Below are positions 15,848 through 24,727 of a stretch of 64,000 bases of DNA, in pieces (position 1 is the stretch's first letter; the number at the start of each line of letters is the position of its first letter). The notes below the pieces were generated by a model. It made no database searches and was not told the origin of the DNA. It saw only the letters and a program-made list of their open reading frames with translations. The stretch covers positions 25,790 to 89,789 of the forward strand of contig DATIBC010000097.1 in the NCBI GenBank assembly GCA_035457725.1, in the 5' to 3' direction. The position numbers and the translations under genes were made by a program. The DNA is from DATFES01 sp035457725. GTDB lineage: Bacteria; Pseudomonadota; Alphaproteobacteria; CACIAM-22H2.

Positions 15848-16695
15848 ACTACGGGGCGGTCTATCGCGGCTACGGCCAAGCCGCGCTCGACCTTCAATAC
15901 GACAATCGCGCCGCGGTGCCGGACGCGCCGCGTTACATCGCCCGCTATGGCGCCCTCGCCGCCGCCGCCCATCGCGACATTCCGGGTCCGCGGGCCGTCG
16001 CATACGGCGCCCACGCCGAACAGCGACTCGACGTCTTTCTACCGGTGCGCCCTTCGGCCCCGGCGCCGGTCGCGATCTTCGTTCACGGCGGGCAGTGGCA
16101 ATCGCTGACGCGCCTCGAGGGCGCCTTCGCGGCGGCGACATTCACCGGCGTCGGCGCCATTTACGTCGCCCTCGGCTTTCGCCGTATTCCCGACTTCGAT
16201 CTGGCGACAATGGTCGAGGATGTGCGCACGGGACTTGCCTGGATATTGGCGAACGTCGCCGGGTTCGGCGGCGACGCGATGCGGTTGTGCGTCCTCGCGC
16301 ACTCTTCGGGCGCGCATCTGGCGGCAATGGCGCTTTCGGGCGGACTGGCCGTCGCCGGCGGCGTGCTGACGAGCGGCATCTATGACCTCGAGCCGGTTGC
16401 GCGCACGTTTCGGCAGCGATACCTCAAGCTCAATGCCCGGGGCATCGACGCGCTATCGCCGTTGAGGCACGTCGCGGGGGTGCGCGCGCCGCTGGTCGTC
16501 GCGGTCGGCGGCGACGAAACCGACGAATTCAAGCGTCAGTCGTCGGCCTACGTCGATGCGCTGCGCGCCGCCGGCAAGCAGGCGCGGCTGCTGACGCTGC
16601 CCGGTCGTCACCATTTCGCCGCCTGCGAGGCGTTCATCGAGGCCGGCGACTCGCTGGTCAAGGAGTCGACCCGCCTTATTGGCTTGCCGCCATAG
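15844..16695 (+). CDS. Alpha/beta hydrolase, kynurenine formamidase-like
   Basis: A 283-residue esterase/amidase of the arylformamidase subgroup. The oxyanion motif HGGxW appears as FVHGGQWQS, the nucleophile as AHSSGAH, the acid as VGGDETDEF and the His as LPGRHHFAACEAF. Kynurenine formamidase proper would be expected with tryptophan-catabolism genes, and none are present. The more cautious reading is an amidase or esterase for the substrate brought in by the adjacent ABC importer. It overlaps the previous hydrolase by four bases and ends seven bases from the convergent amn gene. Confidence 0.78.
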   Translation: MNYGAVYRGYGQAALDLQYDNRAAVPDAPRYIARYGALAAAAHRDIPGPRAVAYGAHAEQRLDVFLPVRPSAPAPVAIFVHGGQWQSLTRLEGAFAAATFTGVGAIYVALGFRRIPDFDLATMVEDVRTGLAWILANVAGFGGDAMRLCVLAHSSGAHLAAMALSGGLAVAGGVLTSGIYDLEPVARTFRQRYLKLNARGIDALSPLRHVAGVRAPLVVAVGGDETDEFKRQSSAYVDALRAAGKQARLLTLPGRHHFAACEAFIEAGDSLVKESTRLIGLPP

Positions 16696-16701
16696 GCCAA
16701 A

Positions 16702-18180
16702 TCAGCGGAAGGCCGGCTCGTCGAAACTGCGGAGTTTTCGCGAGTGAAGCTGGTCGATTCCCGACTCGCGCAAAATGCGCATCGTCTCGACGCCGATCAT
16801 CAGATGCTGGCTGATGCGTTCGCGATAGAGCGCCGTCGCCATGCCGCGCAGCTTGATTTCCCCATGGATCGGCTTGTCCGAGACGCACAGCAACGTTCCG
16901 TAGGGGACCCGGAAGCGGAAGCCATTGGCGGCGACGGTCGCCGATTCCATGTCGACGGCGATGGCGCGGCTCTGGTTTAGCCGCGCGTAAAGTTCCAGAT
17001 AGCGCAGCTCCCAATTGCGATCGTCGGTGGTCGCCACCGTGCCGGTGCGCATGCGCGTCTTGAGGTCCTGCCCCGACAACCCGGTAACCCGCGCCACGGC
17101 CTGTTGGAGCGCCACCTGCACTTCGGCGATCGGCGGCACCGGCACCGAGAGCGGCAGATCGCGGTCGAGAACATGGTCCTCGCGCACGTAGCCGTGCGCC
17201 AGCACGTAATCGCCGAGGTATTGGGTCCGTCGCAGCCCCGCGCAGTGCCCGAGCATGATCCAGCAATGCGGCCGCAGCACGGCGAGATGATCGGTGATGG
17301 TCTTGGCGTTGCTCGGGCCGATGCCGATGTTGACCAGCGATATGCCGCGGCGATCGGGCCGCGCCAGATGATATGCGGGCATTTGCGGGAGGTTCTTCAG
17401 CGTCTCGCCGCCTCCCGTCGCGCCGTCGGCGCGCGTCATCATGTCGCCCGGTTCGACGAACGCGGCGAATTCGCCGTCGCCCGACGCCATCTGGCGGCGC
17501 GCGAAGTCGACGAACTCGTCGACATAGCGCTGGTAGTTGGTGAGCAACAGGAAGCGCTGGAAGTGCACCGGCGAGGTGGCGGTGTAATGCCACAGCCGCT
17601 GCAACGAATAATCGACGCGCTCGGCCGAGAACAGGGCGAGTGGTTTCGGCTCGCCCGGCGCCGGCCGGTGGGTGCCGTTGACCACGCGATCGTCCATGTA
17701 GCCGAGATCGGGCAACGCGAATCGCGATTGCATGGCGCGCACTTCGACCTCGGTGGTCTCGGCCATGCTGGTTTCGAGCACGAACGGCAAAGGGATTCGC
17801 CGGTCGCTGACCCCGACCGCCACGGGAACGCCGTGATGCTTCAGCAACAGCCCGATCTGCGTGCGGTAGTAATCGGCGAAGATGTCGGGCCGCGTCACTG
17901 TCGTGCCGTAGGTTCCGGGGTCGAACAGCGCGCCGTAGGATAGCCGCGCGTCGATTCGCAGGTCGCCGCCGCCGACCGTCAAGCCGACATAAGGATATGT
18001 GGCGCGTGCAAGCGCCCGCTCGGTTTCGGGATCGATCGACGCGCCGGCGGCGTAGGCGCGTCGGATCGCCGCCGTGGCGCGTTCGTATATCCGCAAAACG
18101 CGCGCGACCGCCGCGTCTTCATCGCTGAAGGCAACCAGATCGTGAACTCGCCCGTGGCCCTGGGCGTTAACGACGTCCAT
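16702..18180 (-). CDS. amn: AMP nucleosidase
   Basis: AMP nucleosidase hydrolyses AMP to adenine and ribose 5-phosphate and so controls the adenylate pool. The protein has 492 residues, matching the family. An N-terminal AMP-nucleosidase-specific domain (TYPYVGLTVGGGDLRIDARL) precedes a purine nucleoside phosphorylase-like catalytic half (GISLVNIGIGPSNAKTITD, then IMLGHCAGLR, and the later VDMESATVAANGFRFRVPYG with the conserved Met-Glu). It is monocistronic in appearance: convergent with the hydrolase operon and 38 bases after the LysR gene in the direction of transcription. Confidence 0.93.
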   Translation of the reverse strand: MDVVNAQGHGRVHDLVAFSDEDAAVARVLRIYERATAAIRRAYAAGASIDPETERALARATYPYVGLTVGGGDLRIDARLSYGALFDPGTYGTTVTRPDIFADYYRTQIGLLLKHHGVPVAVGVSDRRIPLPFVLETSMAETTEVEVRAMQSRFALPDLGYMDDRVVNGTHRPAPGEPKPLALFSAERVDYSLQRLWHYTATSPVHFQRFLLLTNYQRYVDEFVDFARRQMASGDGEFAAFVEPGDMMTRADGATGGGETLKNLPQMPAYHLARPDRRGISLVNIGIGPSNAKTITDHLAVLRPHCWIMLGHCAGLRRTQYLGDYVLAHGYVREDHVLDRDLPLSVPVPPIAEVQVALQQAVARVTGLSGQDLKTRMRTGTVATTDDRNWELRYLELYARLNQSRAIAVDMESATVAANGFRFRVPYGTLLCVSDKPIHGEIKLRGMATALYRERISQHLMIGVETMRILRESGIDQLHSRKLRSFDEPAFR

Positions 18181-18217
18181 TCCGAATCATAGGGTGTCGG
18201 CCCGCGCCGGCGCAACG

Positions 18218-19135
18218 TCAGGCCGCCCCGCACGCCTCGTCCCAATACGGGCGATCGCCGAAGCGCGCCGCCAGATGATCGACGAACACGCGCACCTTAG
18301 CCGACAGGTGACGGCTGTGCGGCCAAAGCGCATAGACCGATGTCTCGGTGCTGCGATATTCGGCGAGCAGGACCGTCAACCGCCCGGCCCTTACGTCCTC
18401 GCCAATGATGAAGGTCGGAGCCAATCCGATTCCCAATCCATTGAGCATCGCCGCGCGCAACGCGTCGCCGTTGTTGGCGCGCAGGTTGCCGTGCACCTTG
18501 ACCGCGACAGGACCTTGGGGGCCGGTGAAGCGCCATTCGTCCTGGCTGGCGAGATAGCTGTAACAGAGGCAATTGTGCGCCATGAGGTCGGCCGGCGTGC
18601 GCGGCATGCCACGGGCGGCAAGGTAGTCGGAGGAAGCGCACACCAGGCGGCGGTTGGGTGCAAGCTTACGGGCGATCAAGCTGGTGTCGGCCAGATCGCC
18701 GATGCGGATGGCGATGTCGAAGCCTTCCTCGATCAGATCGACGAAACGATCGCTGAGCGACAAATCGACGGTCATTTGCGGATGGCGAACGAGGAACTTG
18801 GCCAAAGTCGGCGCCAGATGGAGTACGCCGAAGCTCATCGGCGCGCTGACCCGCAGCGTGCCGCGCGGCTCGCGCTGCAATCGGGTGACCGCGGTCTCCG
18901 CCGCCTCGACCTCGGCGGCGATACGCGTTCCCCGCTCGTGCAGCGCAATACCCGCCTCGGTCAGCGACAGCCGGCGCGTGGTGCGATTGAGCAGCCGGAC
19001 GCCCAAACGGTCCTCGAGCCGTGACACCTGCTTGCTGACCGCCGCCTTGGATCGTCCGAGCTGTTTTGCGGCCTTCGAAAAACTTGCACTTTCAACCACT
19101 TGTACAAAGGCGAGGAGGTCGTCGACCGATCGCAT
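18218..19135 (-). CDS. LysR-family transcriptional regulator
   Basis: A 305-residue LysR regulator. The winged helix-turn-helix is at residues about 3-62 (SFSKAAKQLGRSKAAVSKQVSRL); the rest is a periplasmic-binding-protein-like effector domain. The ATG is preceded by GGAGG (aattggaggcacc). It is transcribed divergently from wrbA-yqjG-pirin across a 154-base AT-rich gap, the usual arrangement for LysR control of the opposite operon. A quinone or electrophile inducer is an inference from those targets. Confidence 0.9.
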   Translation of the reverse strand: MRSVDDLLAFVQVVESASFSKAAKQLGRSKAAVSKQVSRLEDRLGVRLLNRTTRRLSLTEAGIALHERGTRIAAEVEAAETAVTRLQREPRGTLRVSAPMSFGVLHLAPTLAKFLVRHPQMTVDLSLSDRFVDLIEEGFDIAIRIGDLADTSLIARKLAPNRRLVCASSDYLAARGMPRTPADLMAHNCLCYSYLASQDEWRFTGPQGPVAVKVHGNLRANNGDALRAAMLNGLGIGLAPTFIIGEDVRAGRLTVLLAEYRSTETSVYALWPHSRHLSAKVRVFVDHLAARFGDRPYWDEACGAA

Positions 19136-19289
19136 GGTGCCTCCAATTAGGCAGCTTATATAAACAATAATGTGACAGAAGTGAGGATTATCTTCGATAT
19201 AAAGTCAATTATCTTATCCGAGTGTGAGCTTTTGGGGTCGGCGCGCCATTCGGTGAAAGGCCATCCCGCATCCGCAGGAGCGATGAACG
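19136..19289. promoter_or_regulatory. LysR/wrbA divergent control region with 21-bp-phased direct repeat
   Basis: AT-rich in a GC-rich neighbourhood. Two perfect copies of ATTATCTT lie at 19187-19194 and 19208-19215, exactly 21 bases (two helical turns) apart, as expected for protein binding on one DNA face. AGGAG at 19277-19281 serves the wrbA ATG. Confidence 0.5.
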
Positions 19290-19919
19290 ATGACCAAAAT
19301 CCTGGTTCTCTATTACAGCACGTATGGCCATATCGAGCGGATGGCGGACGCCGTCGCCGAAGGCGCGCGTTCAGTCGATGACGTCGAGGTGACGGTGAAA
19401 CGCGTGCCAGAGTCGATGCCGGAGGACGTCGCCCGCAAGGCCGGCGCAAAGCTGGATCAACGCGCGCCGGTCGCTTCGCCGGGCGAGCTTGGGCGATACG
19501 ATGCGATCGTCTTCGGCACGCCGACGCGATTCGGCAACATGGCGGCGCAGATGCGCAACTTCCTCGACCAGACCGGCGGCCTGTGGGCCAAGGGCACGTT
19601 GATAGGCAAGGTCGGCAGCGTGTTCGTCAGCTCGGCGACGCAGCACGGCGGGCAGGAATCGACGATCCTGTCGTTCCACACCACGCTGCTTCATCACGGC
19701 ATGGTGGTGGTCGGATTGCCTTATTCCGCCGCCGGGCAGACGCGCATCGACGAGGTGACCGGCGGCTCGCCCTACGGTGCTACGACCATCGCCGGCGGCA
19801 AGGGCGAGCGAAACCCAAGCGAAAACGAACTCGAGCTGGCGCGCTTCCAGGGCCGCCACGTGGCGCTGATCGCGCGCAAGCTCGCAGCACAGGCGCCCGC
19901 CGCGCTGGTAGCCGCCTGA
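19290..19919 (+). CDS. wrbA: NAD(P)H:quinone oxidoreductase, WrbA type
   Basis: A 209-residue flavodoxin-like protein that reduces quinones by two electrons with NAD(P)H, avoiding semiquinone radicals. The FMN phosphate loop is YYSTYGHIERMADAV near the N terminus. The family-specific GTPTRFGNMAAQMRNFLDQTG and the later SATQHGGQESTI are present. Length fits the family. AGGAG is placed eight bases before the ATG. It is first in an operon with yqjG and pirin, and faces the LysR gene. Confidence 0.95.
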   Translation: MTKILVLYYSTYGHIERMADAVAEGARSVDDVEVTVKRVPESMPEDVARKAGAKLDQRAPVASPGELGRYDAIVFGTPTRFGNMAAQMRNFLDQTGGLWAKGTLIGKVGSVFVSSATQHGGQESTILSFHTTLLHHGMVVVGLPYSAAGQTRIDEVTGGSPYGATTIAGGKGERNPSENELELARFQGRHVALIARKLAAQAPAALVAA

Positions 19920-19931
19920 GGAGAGTCCGCG

Positions 19932-20921
19932 ATGGGACGACTGATCGACGGCGTGTGGACCGATGACTGGTACGATACCGGTCGCAGCGGCGGCCGGTTC
20001 GTGCGCGCGGAGTCGGCGTTCCGCAGCCGTATCACCGCCGACGGCGCGTCGGGCTTCAAGGCGGAGCCGGGCCGCTATCATCTATATGTCTCGCTCGCCT
20101 GCCCGTGGGCGCATCGAACGTTGATCGTGCGCAAGCTCAAGCGGCTGGAAAATGCGATCGGTGTGTCGATCGTTGATCCGGTCATGGGCCGCGAAGGCTG
20201 GACGTTCGGCGAGGAGGGCGACTTGACGCGCGATAGCATAAACGGCGCCCGCCGGCTCCACGAGCTCTATACGGCAGCGAGGCCCGGCTATAGCGGGCGC
20301 GTCACCGTGCCGGTGTTGTGGGACCGGCGAAATGGAACCATCGTCAACAACGAGTCGGCCGAGATCATCCGGATGTTCAACGCGACCTTCGATCACCTCG
20401 ATGATCGCGGCCGCACGACGCTCGATCTTTACCCGGTCGAACTTAGGGCGGAAATCGACGCGGTCAACGCGTTCGTCTATGAGCACATCAACAACGGGGT
20501 CTACAAGGCCGGCTTCGCGACGACGCAGGCGGCATACGATGAGGCGTTCGTCGCCCTCTTTGACGCGCTCGATCGGTTGGAGCGCCGCCTATCGGGCCAG
20601 CGCTATCTCGCCGGCGAGCGGATCACCGAGGCCGATTGGCGGCTGTTCACCACGCTGGTCCGTTTCGACGCGGTGTATTTCGGCCATTTCAAATGCAACC
20701 TGCGCCGCATCGCCGATTACGCCAGCTTGTCAAACTATCTGCGCGAGCTGTATCAAGCCCCAGGCATCGCCGAGACGGTCGATTTCGACCACATCAAGCG
20801 TCATTATTATCTGAGCCATGCGCGCATCAATCCGAGCGGCGTCGTGCCCAAGGGTCCGGCGCTGGCGCTCGATGCGCGCCACGACCGCGATCGACTGCCG
20901 GGACGTCGTTGGGCGGCCTGA
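19932..20921 (+). CDS. yqjG: Glutathionyl-hydroquinone reductase (Xi-class GST)
   Basis: A 329-residue Xi-class glutathione transferase that removes glutathione from glutathionyl-hydroquinones. The catalytic Cys is C57 in VSLACPWAHRT, followed by the N-domain and an all-helical C-domain (RYLAGERITEADWRLFTTL). Length agrees with bacterial YqjG proteins. It starts 12 bases after wrbA behind GAGGAG. Pairing of a quinone reductase with a reductase for glutathionylated quinols indicates a quinone-detoxification operon. Confidence 0.93.
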   Translation: MGRLIDGVWTDDWYDTGRSGGRFVRAESAFRSRITADGASGFKAEPGRYHLYVSLACPWAHRTLIVRKLKRLENAIGVSIVDPVMGREGWTFGEEGDLTRDSINGARRLHELYTAARPGYSGRVTVPVLWDRRNGTIVNNESAEIIRMFNATFDHLDDRGRTTLDLYPVELRAEIDAVNAFVYEHINNGVYKAGFATTQAAYDEAFVALFDALDRLERRLSGQRYLAGERITEADWRLFTTLVRFDAVYFGHFKCNLRRIADYASLSNYLRELYQAPGIAETVDFDHIKRHYYLSHARINPSGVVPKGPALALDARHDRDRLPGRRWAA

Positions 20922-20948
20922 AATCATGAACATCACGGAGCAACGTCG

Positions 20949-21653
20949 ATGATCGAGCTGGTTCCCTTCAGTAGCCTCGGCCGATTCGAGAACGATTGGC
21001 TGTCGGCGCGCTACCACTTCAGCTTCGCCGAGTATTTCGATCCACGGCGCATGGGCTTCGGCCCATTGCGGGTGTGGAACGACGATCGCATCCGCCCCGG
21101 AAACGGTTTTCCGATGCACGGCCATCGCGACATGGAGATCATCACCTACGTGCGCAAAGGCGCGGTTTCGCACCAGGATCATCTCGGCAATCGCGGCCGC
21201 ACCGAGGCCGGCGACGTACAGGTGATGTCGGCCGGCAAGGGGATCATGCATGCCGAATACAACCTCGAGAACGACGACACCGAGTTGTTCCAGATTTGGA
21301 TCGAGCCGGCGCACAAAAACGTCAAGCCGCGCTGGGCGGCCCGGCAGTTCCCCAAGGACGCCCGCGCCGGCCAGCTGCAGGTGCTTGCCTCGGGCCGACC
21401 GGAGGATCGCGGCGGCGATGCGCTCGAGATCCACCAGGATGCCGCGCTGCTTGGCGCCACGATTGCGAAAGGCCAACAGCTTTCGCACGCGCTTGGCTTG
21501 GGCCGACGCGCCTATCTCGTCGTGGCGCGCGGCCGGGTCAAGATCGGTGACGTCGAAGTGGGCCCGCGCGACGGCGCAGCCATCCAGGACCTCCACGAGG
21601 TCGTCATCCAGGCGCAGGAGGAAAGCGAAGTTCTGCTCGCCGACCTTCCCTGA
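20949..21653 (+). CDS. Pirin family protein (YhhW-like quercetinase type)
   Basis: A 234-residue bicupin of the pirin family. Metal ligands are visible in the N-terminal cupin: FPMHGHRDMEIITYV, SHQDHLGN and MHAEYN (three His and a Glu). Some bacterial pirins have quercetin 2,3-dioxygenase activity, others act as redox-sensing cofactors; the sequence does not decide. It is the third gene of the wrbA-yqjG operon, 27 bases downstream, with CGGAG as ribosome site. Confidence 0.9.
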   Translation: MIELVPFSSLGRFENDWLSARYHFSFAEYFDPRRMGFGPLRVWNDDRIRPGNGFPMHGHRDMEIITYVRKGAVSHQDHLGNRGRTEAGDVQVMSAGKGIMHAEYNLENDDTELFQIWIEPAHKNVKPRWAARQFPKDARAGQLQVLASGRPEDRGGDALEIHQDAALLGATIAKGQQLSHALGLGRRAYLVVARGRVKIGDVEVGPRDGAAIQDLHEVVIQAQEESEVLLADLP

Positions 21654-21759
21654 GCGATTTACCGCACTAGGCGCGCGGGCGTTGGGTCCGGTAGCATCGC
21701 GTTAACGAAATATTGGGCCGATTCGGCCGATAGTTACAGGCGATCGAGGGGAGACAGAG

Positions 21760-21978
21760 ATGGCTGATACCGCGACCTGCCGCGCCTGCCGCTTCTGGGC
21801 GGCGATCTATGACTGGGACGTGAAGAACGTCGACCCGCGCGAGAAGGCGAACAAGGGCACCTGCCGCCGCTATGCGCCGCGTGGCGAAATATCGTCCACC
21901 GTCAGCCACAACTACCTGATCTGGCCCGAGACCGCAGCCAACGACTGGTGCGGCGACTTCGAGAAAGTCGGCGGCTGA
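21760..21978 (+). CDS. Small four-cysteine protein, putative metal-binding
   Basis: A 72-residue protein with no assigned function. Four cysteines are spaced as C7-x2-C10 (CRACRFW), C35 (GTCRRYAP) and C64 (DWCGDF), a pattern suited to one zinc or Fe-S site. The WP-x5-DWCGDF ending is a recognisable feature of small proteins found in phages and bacteria, but I cannot name the family. A good ribosome site (ggggagacagag) precedes the ATG, and coding bias matches its neighbours, so it is probably real. It stands alone 106 bases after pirin. Confidence 0.7.
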   Translation: MADTATCRACRFWAAIYDWDVKNVDPREKANKGTCRRYAPRGEISSTVSHNYLIWPETAANDWCGDFEKVGG

Positions 21979-22045
21979 TCGCCCGCAGCGACGCCGGGAC
22001 GATCCGCGCGAATCCGCTAGAGCTGCTTGCGGCCCGCAGTAGCGA

Positions 22046-22834
22046 TCAGTTGAACGCCCAGGCGCCGTAACCGACGACGCGCTGGCGCGGCCCCGCGGTA
22101 TCGCCCGAATTACGCAAGTCGAGCCGTCGGACCGCGAGTCCGCGCGGGCGCGCCGCCGCCAGTAAGCCGGCGATAGGAACGGCGCCGCAAGCGTCATCGA
22201 AGCCGATACGCGAGAAATCGCTCATCTCGATGGCCATTGCCGTGGCCCGGTCGCGGCGGCGCGCCGTCTCATAAGCGTGATAGTGCGAGAGATCGGAACT
22301 GACGACGATCCGCGTCTCGGCGCCGCCCCAGACGACATCGAGCCAGTCGGCGACGTCTTGATGTCGCGCTTCGCCGACGATGAGCGGCACGATGGCGAAG
22401 TCGCGAAGACTAACCTGCAAGAAGGGAAGCTGAACCTCGAGCGCATGTTCCTCGGCATGCGCGCGATCGGATCGCATGACGCCGGGCCAGGCGGCTAGCG
22501 CGTCGCATGCCGCGCCATCGAGCGGCACCCGGCCAAGCGGGGTGAGGAATGCCTCCACCGTCGGCAGCGCCGCGCCATCGAGGGGTACGTAATGCGCCGG
22601 TCCGATCAAGACGACGCGGCGAATCAGCGCCGCATCGCGGGCAAGCGCGCGGTAGGCATGCGCGGCGACTGGGCCGGAATATACGTATCCAGCATGGGGG
22701 ACGACCACTGCCTTGGGCGCGCGGCCGCCAGTTTCGGGCGCCGCGTCTAACAGGCGCTCGATGGCAGTGCGAAGCTCGGCCGGGTCGTCGGGGTAGAACG
22801 TGCCGGCGACCGCCGGCTGCCTGGTCGCAGTCAC
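22046..22834 (-). CDS. MEMO1-family protein (AmmeMemoRadiSam system protein B)
   Basis: A 262-residue MEMO-like protein, related in fold to extradiol dioxygenases. Conserved segments are AVAGTFYPDDPAELR near the N terminus, VVVPHAGYVYSGPVAAHAY, and VVSSDLSHYHAYETA carrying metal-ligand-type His residues. The start is a GTG with AAGGAG seven bases upstream. It is divergent from the radical SAM gene; the two are the B and radical SAM components of the AmmeMemoRadiSam set, whose biochemical function remains unknown. The AMMECR1 component is not in this window. Confidence 0.88.
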   Translation of the reverse strand: MTATRQPAVAGTFYPDDPAELRTAIERLLDAAPETGGRAPKAVVVPHAGYVYSGPVAAHAYRALARDAALIRRVVLIGPAHYVPLDGAALPTVEAFLTPLGRVPLDGAACDALAAWPGVMRSDRAHAEEHALEVQLPFLQVSLRDFAIVPLIVGEARHQDVADWLDVVWGGAETRIVVSSDLSHYHAYETARRRDRATAMAIEMSDFSRIGFDDACGAVPIAGLLAAARPRGLAVRRLDLRNSGDTAGPRQRVVGYGAWAFN

Positions 22835-22894
22835 CGTCGATCTCCTTGTCGGCCGTTACGCACCGCGGCTTGCGCCGGCGCGCCGGCCATCCGA

Positions 22895-22927
22895 TATGAT
22901 CATAGAATGCCGCGCGACATCATAGAA
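22895..22927 (+). promoter_or_regulatory. Candidate -10 for a leaderless amrS transcript plus 20-bp-phased direct repeat
   Basis: TATGAT at 22895-22900 ends six bases before the ATG at 22907, so transcription could begin on or next to the start codon; no Shine-Dalgarno is seen. Perfect repeats ATCATAGAA at 22899-22907 and 22919-22927 flank the start at a 20-base period. Confidence 0.35.
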
Positions 22928-24007
22928 GGACCGCCGGCGCGCTACTGGCGTAGGCTCGCCGACGGGCGGATCGAATGCCAGGTTTGTCCGCGCTACTGCC
23001 GCTTGCACGACGGACAACGCGGCCTGTGTTTCGTGCGCGCGCGAAGCGGCGAAGGGCTCGTGCTGACGACCTATGGACGCTCGTCGGGCTTCTGCATCGA
23101 TCCAATCGAGAAGAAGCCGCTCAACCACTTCCTACCCGGATCCGCCGTGCTGTCGTTCGGGACGGCCGGCTGCAATCTCACCTGCCGCTTCTGCCAGAAC
23201 TGGGATATTTCCAAGGCGCGGGAGTTCGACCGTCTGACCGACCAGGCGCGTCCGGACGAAATTGCCGACGCCGCGGTGGCGAGCGGCTGCCGCTCGGTCG
23301 CCTTCACCTACAACGATCCGGTCGTCTTCATGGAGTACGCGATCGACGCTGCCGCCGCCTGCCGGGCCCGGGGCGTGCGCACGGTCGCTGTTACCGCCGG
23401 ATACATGTGCGCCGAGCCACGGGCCGAATTTTATCGTTATATCGACGCGGCGAACGTCGACCTGAAGGCGTTCAGCGATGGCTTCTATCGGCGCCTTTGC
23501 ACCGGCACGCTCGCCACCGTGCTCGACACGCTGATCTATCTGAAGCGCGAGACCAAGGTCTGGCTCGAAGTCACGACGTTGCTCATTCCGGGCGAAAACG
23601 ATTCGCCGGCCGAAATCGAGCAGCTCGTCCGATGGTTCCTGGACAACCTTGGCCCCGACGTGCCGCTCCATTTCACCGCCTTCCATCCCGACTGGAAGAT
23701 GCTCGACAAGCCGCCGACCCCCGCTCGATCGCTGATCGACGCTCGCGCGATCGCCATGGAAGCCGGGCTTCGCTACGTCTATACCGGCAACATCCATGAC
23801 GAAGCGACGCAGAGCACCTATTGCGCCGGTTGCGGCGCGCCTGTCATCGGCCGCGACTGGTACGAGATCACGCTTTGGAATTTGACCGGCGACGGACGAT
23901 GCGACGCCTGCGGCGAGCGGTGCGCCGGGGTTTTCGACGGCCCGGCCGGCGATTGGGGTCGTCGCCGGCGACCGGTCGACGTGCCGCGCGCCGCTGGGCG
24001 AATCTAG
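22907..24007 (+). CDS. amrS: AmmeMemoRadiSam system radical SAM enzyme
   Basis: A 366-residue radical SAM protein. The N terminus has a cysteine group C24, C27, C31 and C41 (IECQVCPRYCRLH), followed by the radical SAM cluster motif C89-x3-C93-x2-C96 (CNLTCRFCQNW). The C-terminal region adds two CxxC pairs (YCAGCGAPVIG and CDACGERCAG), probably a second metal site. The layout matches PflA-like AmrS proteins. It is transcribed divergently from the MEMO-like gene over 72 bases. The reaction catalysed by this family is unknown. Its 3' end overlaps the convergent lipoprotein gene by four bases. Confidence 0.9.
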   Translation: MPRDIIEGPPARYWRRLADGRIECQVCPRYCRLHDGQRGLCFVRARSGEGLVLTTYGRSSGFCIDPIEKKPLNHFLPGSAVLSFGTAGCNLTCRFCQNWDISKAREFDRLTDQARPDEIADAAVASGCRSVAFTYNDPVVFMEYAIDAAAACRARGVRTVAVTAGYMCAEPRAEFYRYIDAANVDLKAFSDGFYRRLCTGTLATVLDTLIYLKRETKVWLEVTTLLIPGENDSPAEIEQLVRWFLDNLGPDVPLHFTAFHPDWKMLDKPPTPARSLIDARAIAMEAGLRYVYTGNIHDEATQSTYCAGCGAPVIGRDWYEITLWNLTGDGRCDACGERCAGVFDGPAGDWGRRRRPVDVPRAAGRI

Positions 24008-24585
24008 GGAAGCGCGAGACGACGGTGCCCGATGACGACCGGCCCGTCGTTGCAGACCGGCAACTCGTCGCGCATTGCCGCGATGTAAAGACGCCCGCTC
24101 GATTGGCTGCGCGGTTCGGTGACGAGGAATCCGACCGGGTTCGCAGCACCAGCGACCGATGAAACGCCGCTCGGCAGGATATTCGGCACCGCCGGCGCAG
24201 CCGTCGTCGGCTGCGCGTTGACCGCGGCGACCATGCCGTTGTTCAAGGTCACGCCGAACTTATTGGTCTCGAACGGCCCCGGCTCGTAGGCGATCAGATA
24301 TGGCCGCGCAAGATCGGGAAGCATCACCACTTTCTCGGATGGAACTTGCATGCAGGCGGGCGGCGAATCGGTGGCGCGGCCGACCAGTTTTCCGTCGCTG
24401 ACATAAGTCGTCATCACCGAGACCTCGGCCAGCAACGCCGGTTGATAGACCACGACCCCGGACATCTTGGCCGCGGAATCCTGCATCGTAGATTCGGCGA
24501 GGCGTTGCGTGACAACCCGCCCGCTGCAGCCGCTCGCCATGGCAGGCACAAGGATCGCCGCGATGAGTTGCCGAGCGAACGACAT
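24004..24585 (-). CDS. Putative lipoprotein of unknown function
   Basis: 193 residues from the ATG at 24585, chosen because it gives a short signal sequence ending in a lipobox (LVPAMASGC, Cys near residue 20). An upstream extension of 29 residues lacks such features. The mature part contains no recognised domain. It has a Pro/Ala-rich middle stretch (QPTTAAPAVPNILPSG) and a C-terminal segment GFLVTEPRSQSSGRLYIAAM. It overlaps the 3' end of amrS by four bases in convergent orientation, so mutual transcriptional interference is possible. Confidence 0.7.
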   Translation of the reverse strand: MSFARQLIAAILVPAMASGCSGRVVTQRLAESTMQDSAAKMSGVVVYQPALLAEVSVMTTYVSDGKLVGRATDSPPACMQVPSEKVVMLPDLARPYLIAYEPGPFETNKFGVTLNNGMVAAVNAQPTTAAPAVPNILPSGVSSVAGAANPVGFLVTEPRSQSSGRLYIAAMRDELPVCNDGPVVIGHRRLALP

Positions 24586-24727
24586 GTCGACCTTTCCGTC
24601 ATATATCGGCCACGGCGTGCATTGTCGCCGCACGAAAAGCATGCGGTGTACGCAGCCGCCAGAATGGCGCACTTAATGTATGAAGAGTCGCCGAGTGCGC
24701 CGAATATTCCACTCGACCGTCGGATTT

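Noticed and set aside
15844..16695. Calling the second hydrolase kynB
   Set aside because: HGGxW and triad fit arylformamidases, but no tryptophan-catabolism gene is near and the operon contains an ABC importer.
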